A DNA stretch of 64,000 nucleotides from Paenibacillus chitinolyticus NBRC 15660 (lineage in GTDB: Bacteria; Bacillota; Bacilli; Paenibacillales; NBRC-103111), in contig NZ_BBJT01000010.1 of assembly GCF_000739915.1 (NCBI RefSeq), positions 124,001 to 188,000 of the forward strand, written 5' to 3'. A program made the translations under genes and the position numbers. Below, piece after piece: positions 9,141-18,164 of this stretch. The notes beneath the pieces were generated by a model that searched no databases, had not been told where the DNA came from, and saw nothing but the letters and a program-made list of their open reading frames with translations. Each line of letters begins with the position of its first letter. The stretch's first letter is position 1.

Positions 9141-10025
9141 ATGTCGGAACTCGGTCAGCGATTGAAGCAGGCCCGATTGGAAAAGAGAATGTCTCTGGAT
9201 GATTTACAGGAAGCTACGAAAATCAGAACCAGATACCTTGAAGCAATTGAAGAGGAAAATTATAAAGTTTTGCCCGGCAGTTTTTATGTGAGGGCTTTTA
9301 TCAAAAGCTATGCGGAAGCGGTCGGTCTCGATCCGAACGAAGTTCTGAACATGTATCAGGGCACGGTACCGGCAGCTCCGCCGGAGCCGACGGTCGAAAC
9401 GATCCGCACACCGCGCCGGAATTCAGCAAGAAGCACGGACAGACTCAGCAAGTGGGCGTCCACCATTATGGTCGTTTCGTTCGTGCTGTTGATAGCGGCC
9501 ATTGTGTATTATTTCGTCGTGGTTAACAACAAGGGAGGCAGTTCGGGCGCGATCAATGAGCCCAACAGACTGACGGATACGGCGGATCCCAACGCGACGT
9601 CCGTTCCGAGTCCTGCTCCGGGCAGCGGAGGGGGCGCGACAGCCACAACTACGCCAACTCCTACACCGACGCCGAGCGCTACTCCTACACCGACCCCGAC
9701 GCCTGGGGGAGCCTTGACGCTTGTTAACAGCAGCAACAGTCTGGACAATTACACGGCAGTGGGCGGTAAACTCGACATTACCGTGACGGCGGCAGGAACG
9801 CAGTGCTGGTACAGAGTCGACAGTTTCCCGAACAACAGCAAGAAAATGGAGAAACAGGGGACTTTGAAACAGGGCGAAACGGAGACGTTTTCACTGACGA
9901 CTACCGCACAGATTCGTGTAGGCGCGGCCAACGCCGCTAAAATCACCGTAAACGGGCAAGAGCTCAACGTCGGAGATGCCTCCAACCCTAAGAACATTAA
10001 AATTACGCTGCAGCCGCAGCCTTGA
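9141..10025 (+). CDS. rodZ: Cell-shape protein RodZ (YmfM type)
   Basis: Bitopic membrane protein that links the MreB cytoskeleton to the cell-wall elongation machinery. The 294 residues show the standard order: N-terminal Cro/XRE-type helix-turn-helix (LGQRLKQARLEKRMSLDDLQ), a basic stretch, one transmembrane helix (about 109-132, IMVVSFVLLIAAIVYYFVVV), a Thr-Pro repeat linker (about 170-190) and a C-terminal DUF4115 beta domain (DITVTAAGTQCWYRVD). The start is well supported by CGGAGGTG. It is the last gene of the ymf-like set before yajQ. Confidence 0.92.
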   Translation: MSELGQRLKQARLEKRMSLDDLQEATKIRTRYLEAIEEENYKVLPGSFYVRAFIKSYAEAVGLDPNEVLNMYQGTVPAAPPEPTVETIRTPRRNSARSTDRLSKWASTIMVVSFVLLIAAIVYYFVVVNNKGGSSGAINEPNRLTDTADPNATSVPSPAPGSGGGATATTTPTPTPTPSATPTPTPTPGGALTLVNSSNSLDNYTAVGGKLDITVTAAGTQCWYRVDSFPNNSKKMEKQGTLKQGETETFSLTTTAQIRVGAANAAKITVNGQELNVGDASNPKNIKITLQPQP

Positions 10026-10070
10026 TCGTAAACTTGTGAGTGTAATTACGCAGGAGAGGACGAAGCCAAA

Positions 10071-10562
10071 ATGAGTTCGGAAAGCTCTTTCGATATCGTA
10101 TCCAAGCTGGATATGCAGGAATTAAACAACGCTATTACGCAGGCTAAGAGAGAAATCGAAACCCGTTTTGATTTCAAAGGCAGCAAGAGCGAGATCACAT
10201 TGGAAAAAGAAGAACTCGTTCTTCTTTCGGACGACGATTTTAAGCTTCAGAACGTGATTGACATCCTTCACGCCAAGATGGCTAAACGAGGCATCGCCCT
10301 TAAAAATCTCGAATACGGCAAAATCGAGTCGGCTTCTTTGGGAACGGTCCGCCAGCGCGTTAAGCTGAAACAAGGAATCGAAGCGGATATCGCCAAGAAG
10401 ATTAACATCATGATCCGGGACTCGAAGCTGAAGGTGAAGAGCCAAATTCAAGGAGACTCCATCCGTGTAACCGGCAAAAGCAGAGACGATTTGCAGAAAG
10501 TGATTCAAATGCTGAAAGGCGCCGATCTTCCTATCGATCTGCAGTTTGACAATTTCAGATAA
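10071..10562 (+). CDS. yajQ: YajQ family nucleotide-binding protein
   Basis: Small cytosolic protein of 163 residues of the YajQ/UPF0234 family, beginning with the typical [18 protein letters not shown]. Members have two ferredoxin-like halves; some proteobacterial ones bind cyclic di-GMP and others bind nucleotides or RNA. The sequence is full length (FDFKGSK motif; C-terminal [12 protein letters not shown]). It stands between rodZ and a terminator, without an operon partner that would reveal its role. Identity is firm; the biological role in Firmicutes is open. Confidence 0.92.
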   Translation: MSSESSFDIVSKLDMQELNNAITQAKREIETRFDFKGSKSEITLEKEELVLLSDDDFKLQNVIDILHAKMAKRGIALKNLEYGKIESASLGTVRQRVKLKQGIEADIAKKINIMIRDSKLKVKSQIQGDSIRVTGKSRDDLQKVIQMLKGADLPIDLQFDNFR

Positions 10563-10572
10563 GTAAAAGCAG

Positions 10573-10613
10573 CCCTCCGGTGTCCCGGTTTTCCCGCGGA
10601 TATCGGAGGGTTT
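10573..10613 (+). terminator. Intrinsic terminator after yajQ
   Basis: A 13-bp stem with two wobble pairs (10573-10585 / 10598-10610), then TTT. It directly precedes the rimO promoter. Confidence 0.75.
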
Positions 10614-10620
10614 CCCTATT

Positions 10621-10650
10621 TTGACACTCGGATTAACGTTGTATTATACT
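10621..10650 (+). promoter_or_regulatory. Sigma-A promoter of rimO
   Basis: Perfect TTGACA, an 18-nt spacer and TATACT, 40 nt before the rimO start; probably drives rimO-pgsA. Confidence 0.7.
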
Positions 10651-10689
10651 TGTAAGGATGGCTTTGCTACGACGTTTGGAGGTTTCAGC

Positions 10690-12018
10690 ATGACGGAGAA
10701 GGTAAGAGTAGTAACGCTTGGATGTGAGAAAAACTTGGTGGATTCCGAGATCATGTCCGGACTGGTCGATCAGCGAGGGTACAGCGTGGTCGAGAACAAC
10801 GAAGAAGCTACCGTGATTATTGTAAATACGTGCGGATTTATCGATGCCGCCAAAGAAGAATCGGTTACTACCATTCTGGATATGGCCGATCTTAAAAGAA
10901 CCGGGAATTTGAAAGCGCTAATCGTTTCGGGGTGTCTGACACAGAGGTACAAAGAAGAACTGATGAAAGAAATGCCTGAGATTGACGGGATTGTGGGAAC
11001 GGGCGATTTTCACAACATCAATGCCATTATTGACGAAGCCCTGAAAGGCAAAAAGCCGGTCTATGTCGGGAATCCGGTGTTTAACTATGAGCAAGCGCTT
11101 CCGCGTAAGGTTTCTACCCCCCGGTATACCGCATACGTCAAAATCGCGGAAGGCTGCGATAACGCCTGTACGTTCTGCTCCATTCCGATTATGAGGGGGA
11201 AATTCCGCAGCCGTTCGATGGAGTCCGTTATTTCGGAAGCGCGGCAATTGGCGTCGCAAGGGGTTAAGGAGGTCAGCCTCATCGCCCAGGATTCCACCAA
11301 TTACGGAACGGATCTGTACGATAAGTTCATGCTTCCCGAACTGCTCAATCGTGTGAGCGAAGTGGAAGGCATCGAATGGGTCAGGCTGCATTACGCCTAT
11401 CCCGGATTTTTTACGGATGAGCTGATCGAAACGATGGCGGCCAATCCGAAGATTTGCAAATACATAGATATGCCGCTTCAGCACAGCTCCGACGCTATTC
11501 TCAAGCGGATGAGACGGCCCGGAAGAGAGAAGGACGCCCGGGAACTTATTCTCAAAATACGCAAAAGAATGCCGGATGCGGCTTTGCGGACTTCGCTTAT
11601 CGTCGGATTTCCGGGTGAAACGGAAGAAGATTTCGAACACCTTGTGCAGTTCGTTCAAGATGTCCAGTTCGACCGGCTCGGCGTATTCACTTATTCGATG
11701 GAAGAAAACACACCGGCGTCACGCCTTCCCGGCCAGGTGCCGGACGAGGTAAAAGAATACCGCGCGGCCGCTCTGATGGAGCTTCAGCGCGAAATATCCA
11801 ACCGCCGAGGGGGCCGCAGACTGGGCGAAGCGGTGGATGTGCTTATCGAGCGCTACGACGGCCGCAACGATGTGTATATCGGCCGTTCCCAATACGATGC
11901 GCCGGAAATCGACGGGGAAGTTTTCGTAACAGGTACTAATATCGGAATAGGCGGCGTTGTAAAAGTGCGGGTTACCCACTCCTTTGAATTCGACCTCTCC
12001 GGGGAGGTTATCGCATAA
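10690..12018 (+). CDS. rimO: Ribosomal protein S12 methylthiotransferase RimO
   Basis: Radical-SAM enzyme that adds a methylthio group to an aspartate of ribosomal protein S12. The 442 residues contain the N-terminal MTTase domain with three cysteines (LGCEKN, NTCGF, SGCLTQ) for one iron-sulfur cluster, the CxxxCxxC radical-SAM motif in CDNACTFCSIPIMRG, and a C-terminal TRAM domain. The ATG at 10690 is preceded by GGAGGT; the frame is open further upstream but lacks a ribosome site, and the promoter lies there. It differs from the MiaB at 24105 by the shorter N-terminus and the S12-type PIMRGKFRSRS segment. pgsA overlaps its stop by 1 bp. Confidence 0.95.
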   Translation: MTEKVRVVTLGCEKNLVDSEIMSGLVDQRGYSVVENNEEATVIIVNTCGFIDAAKEESVTTILDMADLKRTGNLKALIVSGCLTQRYKEELMKEMPEIDGIVGTGDFHNINAIIDEALKGKKPVYVGNPVFNYEQALPRKVSTPRYTAYVKIAEGCDNACTFCSIPIMRGKFRSRSMESVISEARQLASQGVKEVSLIAQDSTNYGTDLYDKFMLPELLNRVSEVEGIEWVRLHYAYPGFFTDELIETMAANPKICKYIDMPLQHSSDAILKRMRRPGREKDARELILKIRKRMPDAALRTSLIVGFPGETEEDFEHLVQFVQDVQFDRLGVFTYSMEENTPASRLPGQVPDEVKEYRAAALMELQREISNRRGGRRLGEAVDVLIERYDGRNDVYIGRSQYDAPEIDGEVFVTGTNIGIGGVVKVRVTHSFEFDLSGEVIA

Positions 12019-12605
12019 TGAATTTAGCCAACAAGATTACACTTGCCAGGATTTTCCTGGTGCCGATTATTATGTTTTTCCTGCTTGTGAACATTCAGTT
12101 TCCACATATTAAAATTCAAACGTTTTCCATCACGTACAACCAGATTATCGCGGCGCTCATCTTCATTATTGCGGCGAGCACCGACAGTCTGGACGGATAC
12201 ATCGCCCGCAAAAACAAACTGGTTACGAACCTCGGAAAGCTGCTGGATCCGCTGGCCGATAAATTGCTTGTAACCGCCGTTCTGGTGTCCCTCGTTGAAA
12301 TGGATAAACTGGGCGCGTGGATCGTGATCGTGATCATCAGCCGCGAATGGGCCGTGACCGGACTCAGGCAGATCGCTCTGCTGGAGGGGGCCGTCATTCA
12401 GGCGAGCAAATGGGGGAAAGCCAAAACAGCTGCACAAATCACGGCGATTATTGCGCTGCTTATCAACAACTTCCCGTTTGCGTTTATCAACGTTCCGTTC
12501 GATTTAATCGCAAGCTGGATTGCCGCGATCATCACGGTGTACTCCGGGCTCGATTACTTCATTAAAAATAAGCACGTGATTGATTTTTCCGAGAAAACAC
12601 AGTAG
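12018..12605 (+). CDS. pgsA: CDP-diacylglycerol-glycerol-3-phosphate phosphatidyltransferase
   Basis: Integral membrane enzyme that makes phosphatidylglycerol phosphate, the first committed step to phosphatidylglycerol and cardiolipin. The 195-residue protein carries the CDP-alcohol phosphotransferase signature around DSLDGYIARKNKLVT...LLDPLADK and several membrane helices, the usual family size. The start codon shares one base with the rimO stop (TAATG), so translation is coupled. Its own stop codon lies within the loop of the terminator hairpin. Confidence 0.95.
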   Translation: MNLANKITLARIFLVPIIMFFLLVNIQFPHIKIQTFSITYNQIIAALIFIIAASTDSLDGYIARKNKLVTNLGKLLDPLADKLLVTAVLVSLVEMDKLGAWIVIVIISREWAVTGLRQIALLEGAVIQASKWGKAKTAAQITAIIALLINNFPFAFINVPFDLIASWIAAIITVYSGLDYFIKNKHVIDFSEKTQ

Positions 12606-12620
12606 ATACTGTGTTTTCTT
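12593..12620 (+). terminator. Intrinsic terminator overlapping the pgsA stop codon
   Basis: Perfect 10-bp stem GAAAACACAG / CTGTGTTTTC. The pgsA stop TAG falls in the 6-nt loop, so the 5' arm is coding. Confidence 0.8.
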
Positions 12621-12714
12621 CGTCTCCGGGAACAAGCCGGGGGAGGTTAAGGGATAAGTGCGGCAGTGAATGTACTCTGTATGTTCACGCCAACTATATA
12701 ATGAGCAGGGCTGT

Positions 12715-12772
12715 ACGCCGGACAAGCGTACTGGACCGGACAAGCGGACGGATTTGTCCGGCGTTCATTTTT
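12715..12772 (+). terminator. Terminator/attenuator-like hairpin in the cinA leader
   Basis: The arm TTGTCCGGCGT (12754-12764) can pair with ACGCCGGACAA at 12715-12725 (11 bp, 28-nt loop) or, through a second copy of CCGGACAA at 12736-12743, form an 8-bp hairpin with a 10-nt loop. Both end at the same TTCATTTTTT. A TATAAT lies just upstream at 12697-12702 but without a convincing -35. The layout resembles an attenuator before cinA; no known riboswitch is recognised. Confidence 0.55.
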
Positions 12773-12850
12773 TCGGAAGTAAGCGGCAACCCGGCCGGCA
12801 AATGCAGGTCACACCATGCAGGTTTACATAAGTGAAGGAGGATCTACAGC

Positions 12851-14104
12851 ATGAAAGCAGAATTGATTGCGGTCGGAACTGAGCTTCTGCTGGGGCAGAT
12901 TTTAAATACGAATGCTCAGTACTTGGCGCAGGAATGTGCGATGCTCGGTATCGACTTGTACTTCCAGACCGTCGTAGGCGACAACCCCGCCCGTATCCGG
13001 GAAGCGTTGGAACAGGCCGGGAAACGGGCTGATCTCGTTATCACGACGGGAGGACTCGGTCCGACTCTGGACGATCTGACGAAGGATGTATTGGCCGATA
13101 TGACCGGCCGCCGGCTCTATATCGACGAGATTTCCATGGCCAAGATCCGCGAGCTGTTCGATTCGCAGGGGCTTCATATGGTCGAGAGCAATTCCAGGCA
13201 GGCGAACATGATCGAAGGAGCGGAACCGCTTCCGAACGATACGGGATTGGCCGTGGGGCTCGGCCTGGATCACGAGGGGACCCGTTATCTGCTTCTTCCC
13301 GGCCCGCCGAAGGAAATGAAGCCGATGTTTGAGCGCTACGCCAAGGACTGGCTGAGCGGCCTGATGACTGACGAGATGCCTTTGTATTCGAAGATGCTCA
13401 AGTTTGCCGGGATAGGCGAGTCCTCCCTCGAGCATAAGCTGTTTGACCTCATCGAGAAACAGACCGATCCGACCATCGCACCTTATGCCAAAGAGGGTGA
13501 GGTGACGATCCGCCTGGCGACGAAGGCGCATACGGAAGAGGAAGCTCTCCGCAAGATGGAACAGGTAGAGAAGGAAATCCGCAGCCGCGTAGGGGAACAC
13601 TTATATGCGGAAGAGGATATTCCGATCGAGGAAGCGGTGCTCGCGATCCTTCAATCCAGAAATCAGACCCTGACGACGGCCGAGAGCTGTTCCGGCGGAC
13701 TCCTGAGCGATTTGATCACGTCCATACCGGGGCGTTCCTCGGTGTTTCTGGGCGGGGTCGTCTCTTATTCCAACGAAATGAAGCACAGTATGCTCGGCGT
13801 TCCTACGGAGCTGCTGGAAGGCGAGGACGCTCCCGGAGCGGTGAGCGCCGAAACGGCCGAGGCAATGGTGCGGGGGCTGCTGGAGCGCACAAATGGGGAT
13901 TATGCCGTATCCGTAACGGGAGTTGCCGGACCGACTACCTCCGAAGGCAAACCGATCGGGCTTGTGTATGTCGGAGTCGGCTGCAAGGATGGAGATGTTC
14001 ATGTTCAAAAGCTCCAGCTCCCCGGACTGCGGGAGACGATCAAGCTGCGTGCGGCCAAAACGGCTCTGCACCAGCTTTGGAAACTTATAAAAGCGGACGG
14101 CTGA
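12851..14104 (+). CDS. cinA: Competence/damage-inducible protein CinA
   Basis: Two-domain protein of 417 residues. Residues 1-170 are the molybdopterin-binding-like domain (GTELLLGQILNTNAQYLAQE; GGLGPTLDDLTKDVLA); in the family it acts as ADP-ribose pyrophosphatase. The C-terminal 160 residues are the CinA domain (TTAESCSGGLLSDLITSIPG; SVTGVAGPT), which is nicotinamide-mononucleotide deamidase in studied members and recycles NAD. The start has GAAGGAGG at good spacing. cinA upstream of recA is the usual order in competent Gram-positives; here a promoter, a terminator and a LexA site separate them, so read-through is probably limited. Confidence 0.93.
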   Translation: MKAELIAVGTELLLGQILNTNAQYLAQECAMLGIDLYFQTVVGDNPARIREALEQAGKRADLVITTGGLGPTLDDLTKDVLADMTGRRLYIDEISMAKIRELFDSQGLHMVESNSRQANMIEGAEPLPNDTGLAVGLGLDHEGTRYLLLPGPPKEMKPMFERYAKDWLSGLMTDEMPLYSKMLKFAGIGESSLEHKLFDLIEKQTDPTIAPYAKEGEVTIRLATKAHTEEEALRKMEQVEKEIRSRVGEHLYAEEDIPIEEAVLAILQSRNQTLTTAESCSGGLLSDLITSIPGRSSVFLGGVVSYSNEMKHSMLGVPTELLEGEDAPGAVSAETAEAMVRGLLERTNGDYAVSVTGVAGPTTSEGKPIGLVYVGVGCKDGDVHVQKLQLPGLRETIKLRAAKTALHQLWKLIKADG

Positions 14105-14117
14105 TCGGCGTTTTTTG

Positions 14118-14146
14118 TTGAAAAACCGCAAATTTTAAGCTATAAT
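14118..14146 (+). promoter_or_regulatory. Sigma-A promoter facing a nearby terminator between cinA and recA
   Basis: TTGAAA, exactly 17 nt and TATAAT. The expected start lies near 14153 and a strong terminator ends near 14208, so the product would be an RNA of about 50-60 nt without a credible reading frame. Confidence 0.6.
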
Positions 14147-14165
14147 GAAAGCATGTTAACGGAAG

Positions 14166-14208
14166 AACCGTAGCGAAGAATTTGTCTTTGCTGCGGTTTT
14201 TATTTTTT
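14166..14208 (+). terminator. Intrinsic terminator between cinA and recA
   Basis: A 14-bp stem with two wobbles (14166-14179 / 14185-14198), a 5-nt loop and a long T-rich tail. It ends either cinA transcripts or the short RNA started at 14118-14146. Confidence 0.85.
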
Positions 14209-14309
14209 TGCCGCGCAAGGACCGAAAGGAGCGCCGTTCCCTTTAAATTAAGAGAAGCTTCTGTCCGAATTCCTCACCGGGCGGCGATAGAGGGCTGTCA
14301 CAAAAAAAA

Positions 14310-14323
14310 CGAATGTATGTTCG
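14310..14323 (+). promoter_or_regulatory. LexA (DinR) box of recA
   Basis: CGAATGTATGTTCG matches the Gram-positive SOS box CGAAC-N4-GTTCG with one change; the left half CGAAT is the same as in the B. subtilis recA box. It lies 9 bp upstream of the recA -35, so LexA would block recA until DNA damage. Confidence 0.8.
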
Positions 14324-14332
14324 AAAAAATGC

Positions 14333-14361
14333 TTGGCAACGGGTGAAAAAGAAGGTATGAT
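14333..14361 (+). promoter_or_regulatory. Sigma-A promoter of recA
   Basis: TTGGCA, 17 nt and TATGAT, directly downstream of the LexA box and about 30 nt before the recA start. Confidence 0.75.
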
Positions 14362-14392
14362 ATACCTATAACAGTTAAAGGAAGTGAGTGTA

Positions 14393-15454
14393 TTGTCAGA
14401 TCGTCGTGCCGCATTAGAAATGGCATTGCGCCAAATTGAGAAACAGTTTGGCAAGGGTTCGATCATGAAACTCGGAGAATCGACACACATGCAGGTGGAG
14501 ACCATCCCCAGTGGTTCCCTTGCTTTGGATATAGCACTTGGAACCGGAGGTTTTCCTCGCGGTAGAATTATCGAAATCTACGGACCCGAATCTTCCGGTA
14601 AAACAACGGTCGCTCTTCACGCAATCGCGGAAGTGCAAAAGTCTGGCGGACAAGCCGCATTTATCGATGCGGAGCATGCTCTTGACCCGCTTTATGCAAG
14701 CAAGCTCGGAATCAACATTGACGAATTGCTTCTTTCCCAGCCGGACACAGGCGAGCAGGCGCTTGAAATCGCGGAAGCCCTTGTACGCAGTGGAGCGGTG
14801 GATATTATCGTTATCGACTCCGTTGCGGCTTTGGTTCCTAAGGCGGAAATCGAAGGCGAGATGGGGGACTCCCACGTCGGTCTTCAGGCCCGTCTGATGT
14901 CGCAAGCGCTGCGCAAACTTTCCGGCGCCATCAACAAATCGAAGGTTATCGCCATCTTTATTAACCAATTGCGTGAGAAAGTCGGCGTTATGTTCGGTAA
15001 CCCTGAAACAACTCCGGGCGGCCGCGCGTTGAAGTTCTATTCGACCGTGCGTTTGGATGTTCGCCGCGTTGAAACGATTAAGCAGGGCAACGATATGGTC
15101 GGTAACCGTACCCGTGTCAAGGTCGTGAAGAACAAGGTTGCGCCTCCGTTCAAACAGGCCGATATTGACATTATGTATGGCGAAGGCATTTCCCGTGAAG
15201 GCAGTATCATCGATATCGGAACGGAACTGGATATCGTGAATAAGAGCGGTGCCTGGTACTCCTATAACGGCGACCGTCTCGGCCAGGGACGCGAGAATTC
15301 GAAGCAGTTCCTCAAGGAAAACAAGGAAATTGCCGATGTTATTGAACAAAAAATCCGGGAAGCGAGCAATCTCACGAATGTAGTTCCTCCGGCAGGCGTG
15401 GATGTAGACGATCCGGACGAAGAACTGGCACTCTTTACGGAAGAAGAAGAATAG
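14393..15454 (+). CDS. recA: Recombinase RecA
   Basis: ATP-dependent strand-exchange protein and SOS co-protease. The 353-residue product is nearly invariant in sequence: Walker [10 protein letters not shown] (about 64-72), Walker [14 protein letters not shown]-binding loop [20 protein letters not shown] and an acidic C-tail. The TTG at 14393 was chosen, giving [12 protein letters not shown] as in other Bacillales; AAAGGAAG lies about 8 nt before it, whereas the in-frame GTG at 14384 falls inside that ribosome site. SOS control by the LexA box at 14310 is expected. Two terminators follow before recX. Confidence 0.97.
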   Translation: MSDRRAALEMALRQIEKQFGKGSIMKLGESTHMQVETIPSGSLALDIALGTGGFPRGRIIEIYGPESSGKTTVALHAIAEVQKSGGQAAFIDAEHALDPLYASKLGINIDELLLSQPDTGEQALEIAEALVRSGAVDIIVIDSVAALVPKAEIEGEMGDSHVGLQARLMSQALRKLSGAINKSKVIAIFINQLREKVGVMFGNPETTPGGRALKFYSTVRLDVRRVETIKQGNDMVGNRTRVKVVKNKVAPPFKQADIDIMYGEGISREGSIIDIGTELDIVNKSGAWYSYNGDRLGQGRENSKQFLKENKEIADVIEQKIREASNLTNVVPPAGVDVDDPDEELALFTEEEE

Positions 15455-15455
15455 G

Positions 15456-15501
15456 AACAAGGGCCGCCTCTTACGTACAGCGCAGGATGCGGCCTTGTTT
15501 T
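15456..15501 (+). terminator. Terminator after recA
   Basis: Stem AACAAGG(G)CCGC / GCGGCCTTGTT with one bulged G, then TTTT, immediately after the recA stop. Confidence 0.75.
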
Positions 15502-15522
15502 AGCTCCCTGGGGAGCTTTTCT
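15502..15522 (+). terminator. Second hairpin with T-tract before recX
   Basis: AGCTCC / GGAGCT with a CTGG loop, then TTTTC. It stacks directly on the recA terminator and probably tunes recX expression, which in many bacteria relies on read-through from recA. Confidence 0.55.
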
Positions 15523-15563
15523 TTGTTTATGGACCCATAGGGTGTCGAAAGGGGAAAAAGCTT

Positions 15564-16223
15564 ATGAAAGACGAAACAGAGACTTCCGTCATTACGGGAA
15601 TAGAACGGCAAAAGCGCAATAAGAAACGTTACAATGTTTACGTCAACGATGAATATGCCTGTTCCGTGCACGAAGATATCTTGATTAAGAACCGCCTGCT
15701 CAAAGGGGAACAGATAGATGCGCAGCGCTTGCGGCAAGCGCTGGAGGAAGACGAGAAGCATGAAGCCTACCTGAAAGCGATCCGTTTCGTGGCGGTCAGG
15801 CCGAGATCTGTCCAGGAAGTAAAAATGAAGCTTAAGGATCTGGGCTACGAAGCCGACCTGATTGATTGGACGGTGGGACGTCTACTGGAACAAAAGTACC
15901 TGGATGATGCCGATTTCGCAAAGCTTTGGACGGAACAACGTATTCAATACCAGCGTAAAGGCCGCAATGCGGTCCGCTACGAGCTCGCCCAGAAAGGGCT
16001 TTCCCGGGACGAAATCTCCAAAGCGCTGTCTGCGGTCGATACGGACGAAGAAATGGAAGGAGCCCTTATTGTGGGCCGTAAAAAATGGAAAACCGTGTCA
16101 GGCGAAAAGATGGACCGAAAAAGAAAAACGATGGCTTTTCTGCTTCGGCGGGGGTATCCGTCTTCGCTCGTTAACGATGTGATGCGCCGGCTTTCCGAAG
16201 AAGAGCTCGAAAATGAGGAGTAG
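15564..16223 (+). CDS. recX: RecA regulatory protein RecX
   Basis: Helical protein that binds RecA filaments and limits, or in Bacillus assists, strand exchange. At 219 residues with three-helix repeats (VQEVKMKLKDLGYEADLIDW; YELAQKGLSRDEISKAL), it fits the longer Bacillales RecX. The ATG at 15564 has AAAGGGG upstream. It follows recA after two tandem terminators, so its level is likely low relative to RecA. Confidence 0.9.
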   Translation: MKDETETSVITGIERQKRNKKRYNVYVNDEYACSVHEDILIKNRLLKGEQIDAQRLRQALEEDEKHEAYLKAIRFVAVRPRSVQEVKMKLKDLGYEADLIDWTVGRLLEQKYLDDADFAKLWTEQRIQYQRKGRNAVRYELAQKGLSRDEISKALSAVDTDEEMEGALIVGRKKWKTVSGEKMDRKRKTMAFLLRRGYPSSLVNDVMRRLSEEELENEE

Positions 16224-16269
16224 CTGCCCCGTGAAAGCGCACTCAGTCACGGTTGACGAAGCCAATAGC

Positions 16270-16299
16270 TTGACAATGTTCTTTGTGAACAGATAAAAT
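16270..16299 (+). promoter_or_regulatory. Sigma-A promoter of rny
   Basis: Perfect TTGACA, an 18-nt spacer and TAAAAT. Transcription would start about 230 nt before the rny start. Confidence 0.65.
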
Positions 16300-16535
16300 A
16301 CAATTGTATATTTTCATAAAAAATCATCAGATTTTCTATGAGGTAACGGAAGCGATTTCCGCCAAGATTGCTTCTGCTCCATGCTGTTCCGAACAACCCC
16401 CGTTGTACGGACAAACAAACCGAACCATTTTCTAGCACGGAATGTGGTCCATACGGCTTGAACAAACGAATATCGGATTAAAAAAACCGAATCATCCCAA
16501 GCTAACACCTTGGAGGAACCAACGAGGAGGTGAAC
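16300..16535 (+). other. Long untranslated leader of rny
   Basis: Roughly 230 nt between the promoter and the rny ribosome site. It holds a small hairpin (CGGAA / TTCCG near 16347-16361) and AC-rich segments. I find no credible reading frame and recognise no riboswitch. Long leaders of RNase genes are often sites of self-cleavage, but nothing here proves that. Confidence 0.4.
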
Positions 16536-18080
16536 ATGATGAATCCAATTATCTGGGTCCTGATCATTCTCGTTGTTGGCGTTATTTGCTTAGGGATTGG
16601 TTATTTTATCCGCAAGTCTCTTGCAGAAGCGAAAATTTCCAGTGCTGAAACTGCCGCTGCACAAATTGTAGAAAATGCCCGCAAAGAAGCGGAGGCACTG
16701 AAAAAAGAAACGGTATTGGAAGCCAAAGATGAAGTTCATAAGCTCCGGGCCGAAGCTGAAAAAGACATTCGTGAACGTCGAAATGAATCTCAACGACATG
16801 AAAGACGATTGTTGCAAAAAGAGGAGTCGCTGGATAAAAAATTAGAATCTCTTGAACGCAAAGAAGAGCAAGTCGCCAACAAAGAGAAGAGAATTGAAGA
16901 AACGCAGAATCAGATTGATGAGCTCTACCGCAAACAGGTTTCGGAACTCGAACGTATTTCCGGCATGACCATGGAAGAAGCGAAGACCATCATCCTATCC
17001 GGCGTTGAACAGGAAGTTCGTCATGAAACCGCACAACTTATTAAAGAAATAGAGCAGCAGGCCAAAGAAGAAGGCGACAAGAAAGCGCGTGAAATCATCA
17101 CGCTTGCCATTCAGCGCTGCGCTGCCGACCATGTTGCCGAAACGACGGTATCTGTCGTAAGTCTTCCGAATGAAGAAATGAAAGGCCGGATTATCGGTCG
17201 CGAAGGCCGTAATATCCGAGCCCTTGAAACCTTGACGGGGATCGATCTTATTATCGACGATACTCCGGAAGCCGTTATTTTGTCCGGCTTTGATCCGATC
17301 CGCAGAGAAATCGCGCGGACCTCGCTTGAGAAGCTCGTGGCCGACGGACGTATCCATCCGGCTCGTATCGAAGAGATGGTGGAGAAGTCCCGCAAGGAAG
17401 TGGACGAGCGGATTCGCGAGTATGGGGAGCAAGCTACGTTCGAAGTGGGCGTACACGGTTTGCACCCTGATCTGATCAAAATTTTGGGACGTCTCAAATT
17501 CCGTACAAGTTACGGACAGAACGTTCTCAAACACTCGATGGAAGTTGCTTATCTTTCCGGTTTGATGGCTGGAGAACTCGGCGAAGACGTGACATTGGCG
17601 AAACGTGCCGGGCTTCTGCATGACATCGGTAAAGCGCTTGACCACGAAGTGGAAGGGTCACACGTTGAAATCGGTGTTGAAATCGCCAAAAAGTACAAGG
17701 AACATCCTGTCGTTGTGAACAGTATCGCTTCCCACCACGGAGACGTGGAAGCGACCTCGGTTATCGCCATGCTCGTCGGAGCGGCGGACGCATTGTCTGC
17801 TGCCAGACCGGGTGCGCGCCGGGAAACGCTGGAAACCTATATCAAGCGTCTCGAGAAGCTTGAGGGCATCTCCGAATCGTTCGAAGGCGTGGAGAAATCG
17901 TACGCCATCCAGGCCGGACGCGAGGTTCGCGTCATGGTTCAACCGGAGAAAATCGACGATGCGGAAGCATTCAGACTCGCCCGCGATATTACGAAGAAGA
18001 TCGAGAACGAGCTTGACTATCCTGGTCATATCAAAGTTACGGTCATTCGTGAAACCCGCGCGGTTGAATACGCCAAATAA
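16536..18080 (+). CDS. rny: Ribonuclease Y
   Basis: Membrane-bound endoribonuclease that starts mRNA decay in Firmicutes. Order in the 514 residues: N-terminal transmembrane helix (about 4-25), long coiled coil rich in Glu, Lys and Arg (about 30-205), KH RNA-binding domain ([19 protein letters not shown]), then the HD hydrolase domain with HSMEVAYL and the metal pair in [18 protein letters not shown] at 16525-16530 serves either ATG 16536 or ATG 16539; they differ by one residue. A terminator follows, then ymdB, as in B. subtilis. Confidence 0.96.
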   Translation: MMNPIIWVLIILVVGVICLGIGYFIRKSLAEAKISSAETAAAQIVENARKEAEALKKETVLEAKDEVHKLRAEAEKDIRERRNESQRHERRLLQKEESLDKKLESLERKEEQVANKEKRIEETQNQIDELYRKQVSELERISGMTMEEAKTIILSGVEQEVRHETAQLIKEIEQQAKEEGDKKAREIITLAIQRCAADHVAETTVSVVSLPNEEMKGRIIGREGRNIRALETLTGIDLIIDDTPEAVILSGFDPIRREIARTSLEKLVADGRIHPARIEEMVEKSRKEVDERIREYGEQATFEVGVHGLHPDLIKILGRLKFRTSYGQNVLKHSMEVAYLSGLMAGELGEDVTLAKRAGLLHDIGKALDHEVEGSHVEIGVEIAKKYKEHPVVVNSIASHHGDVEATSVIAMLVGAADALSAARPGARRETLETYIKRLEKLEGISESFEGVEKSYAIQAGREVRVMVQPEKIDDAEAFRLARDITKKIENELDYPGHIKVTVIRETRAVEYAK

Positions 18081-18096
18081 AAGAAGTATACTTGTG

Positions 18097-18130
18097 AAAA
18101 GTGGCTGCGTAAGCCACTTTTCCTTTTTTT
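18097..18130 (+). terminator. Intrinsic terminator after rny
   Basis: Perfect 10-bp stem AAAAGTGGCT / AGCCACTTTT with a 5-nt loop and a T-rich tail. ymdB must be reached by read-through or by a promoter I cannot identify. Confidence 0.85.
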
Positions 18131-18164
18131 AGCCGGAAAGAGAAAGAGGCGGGAGTGATGGGTT

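Noticed and set aside
9655-9705. Short tandem ACTCC(T)ACACCG-like repeats
   Set aside because: They encode the Thr-Pro linker of RodZ and are not a CRISPR or regulatory repeat; the same holds for the Thr-Pro tail of the LCP gene near 32180-32430.
12671-12690. Possible LexA half-site (TATGTTC) before cinA
   Set aside because: The partner half GAAC is not at the required spacing; only the recA box qualifies.
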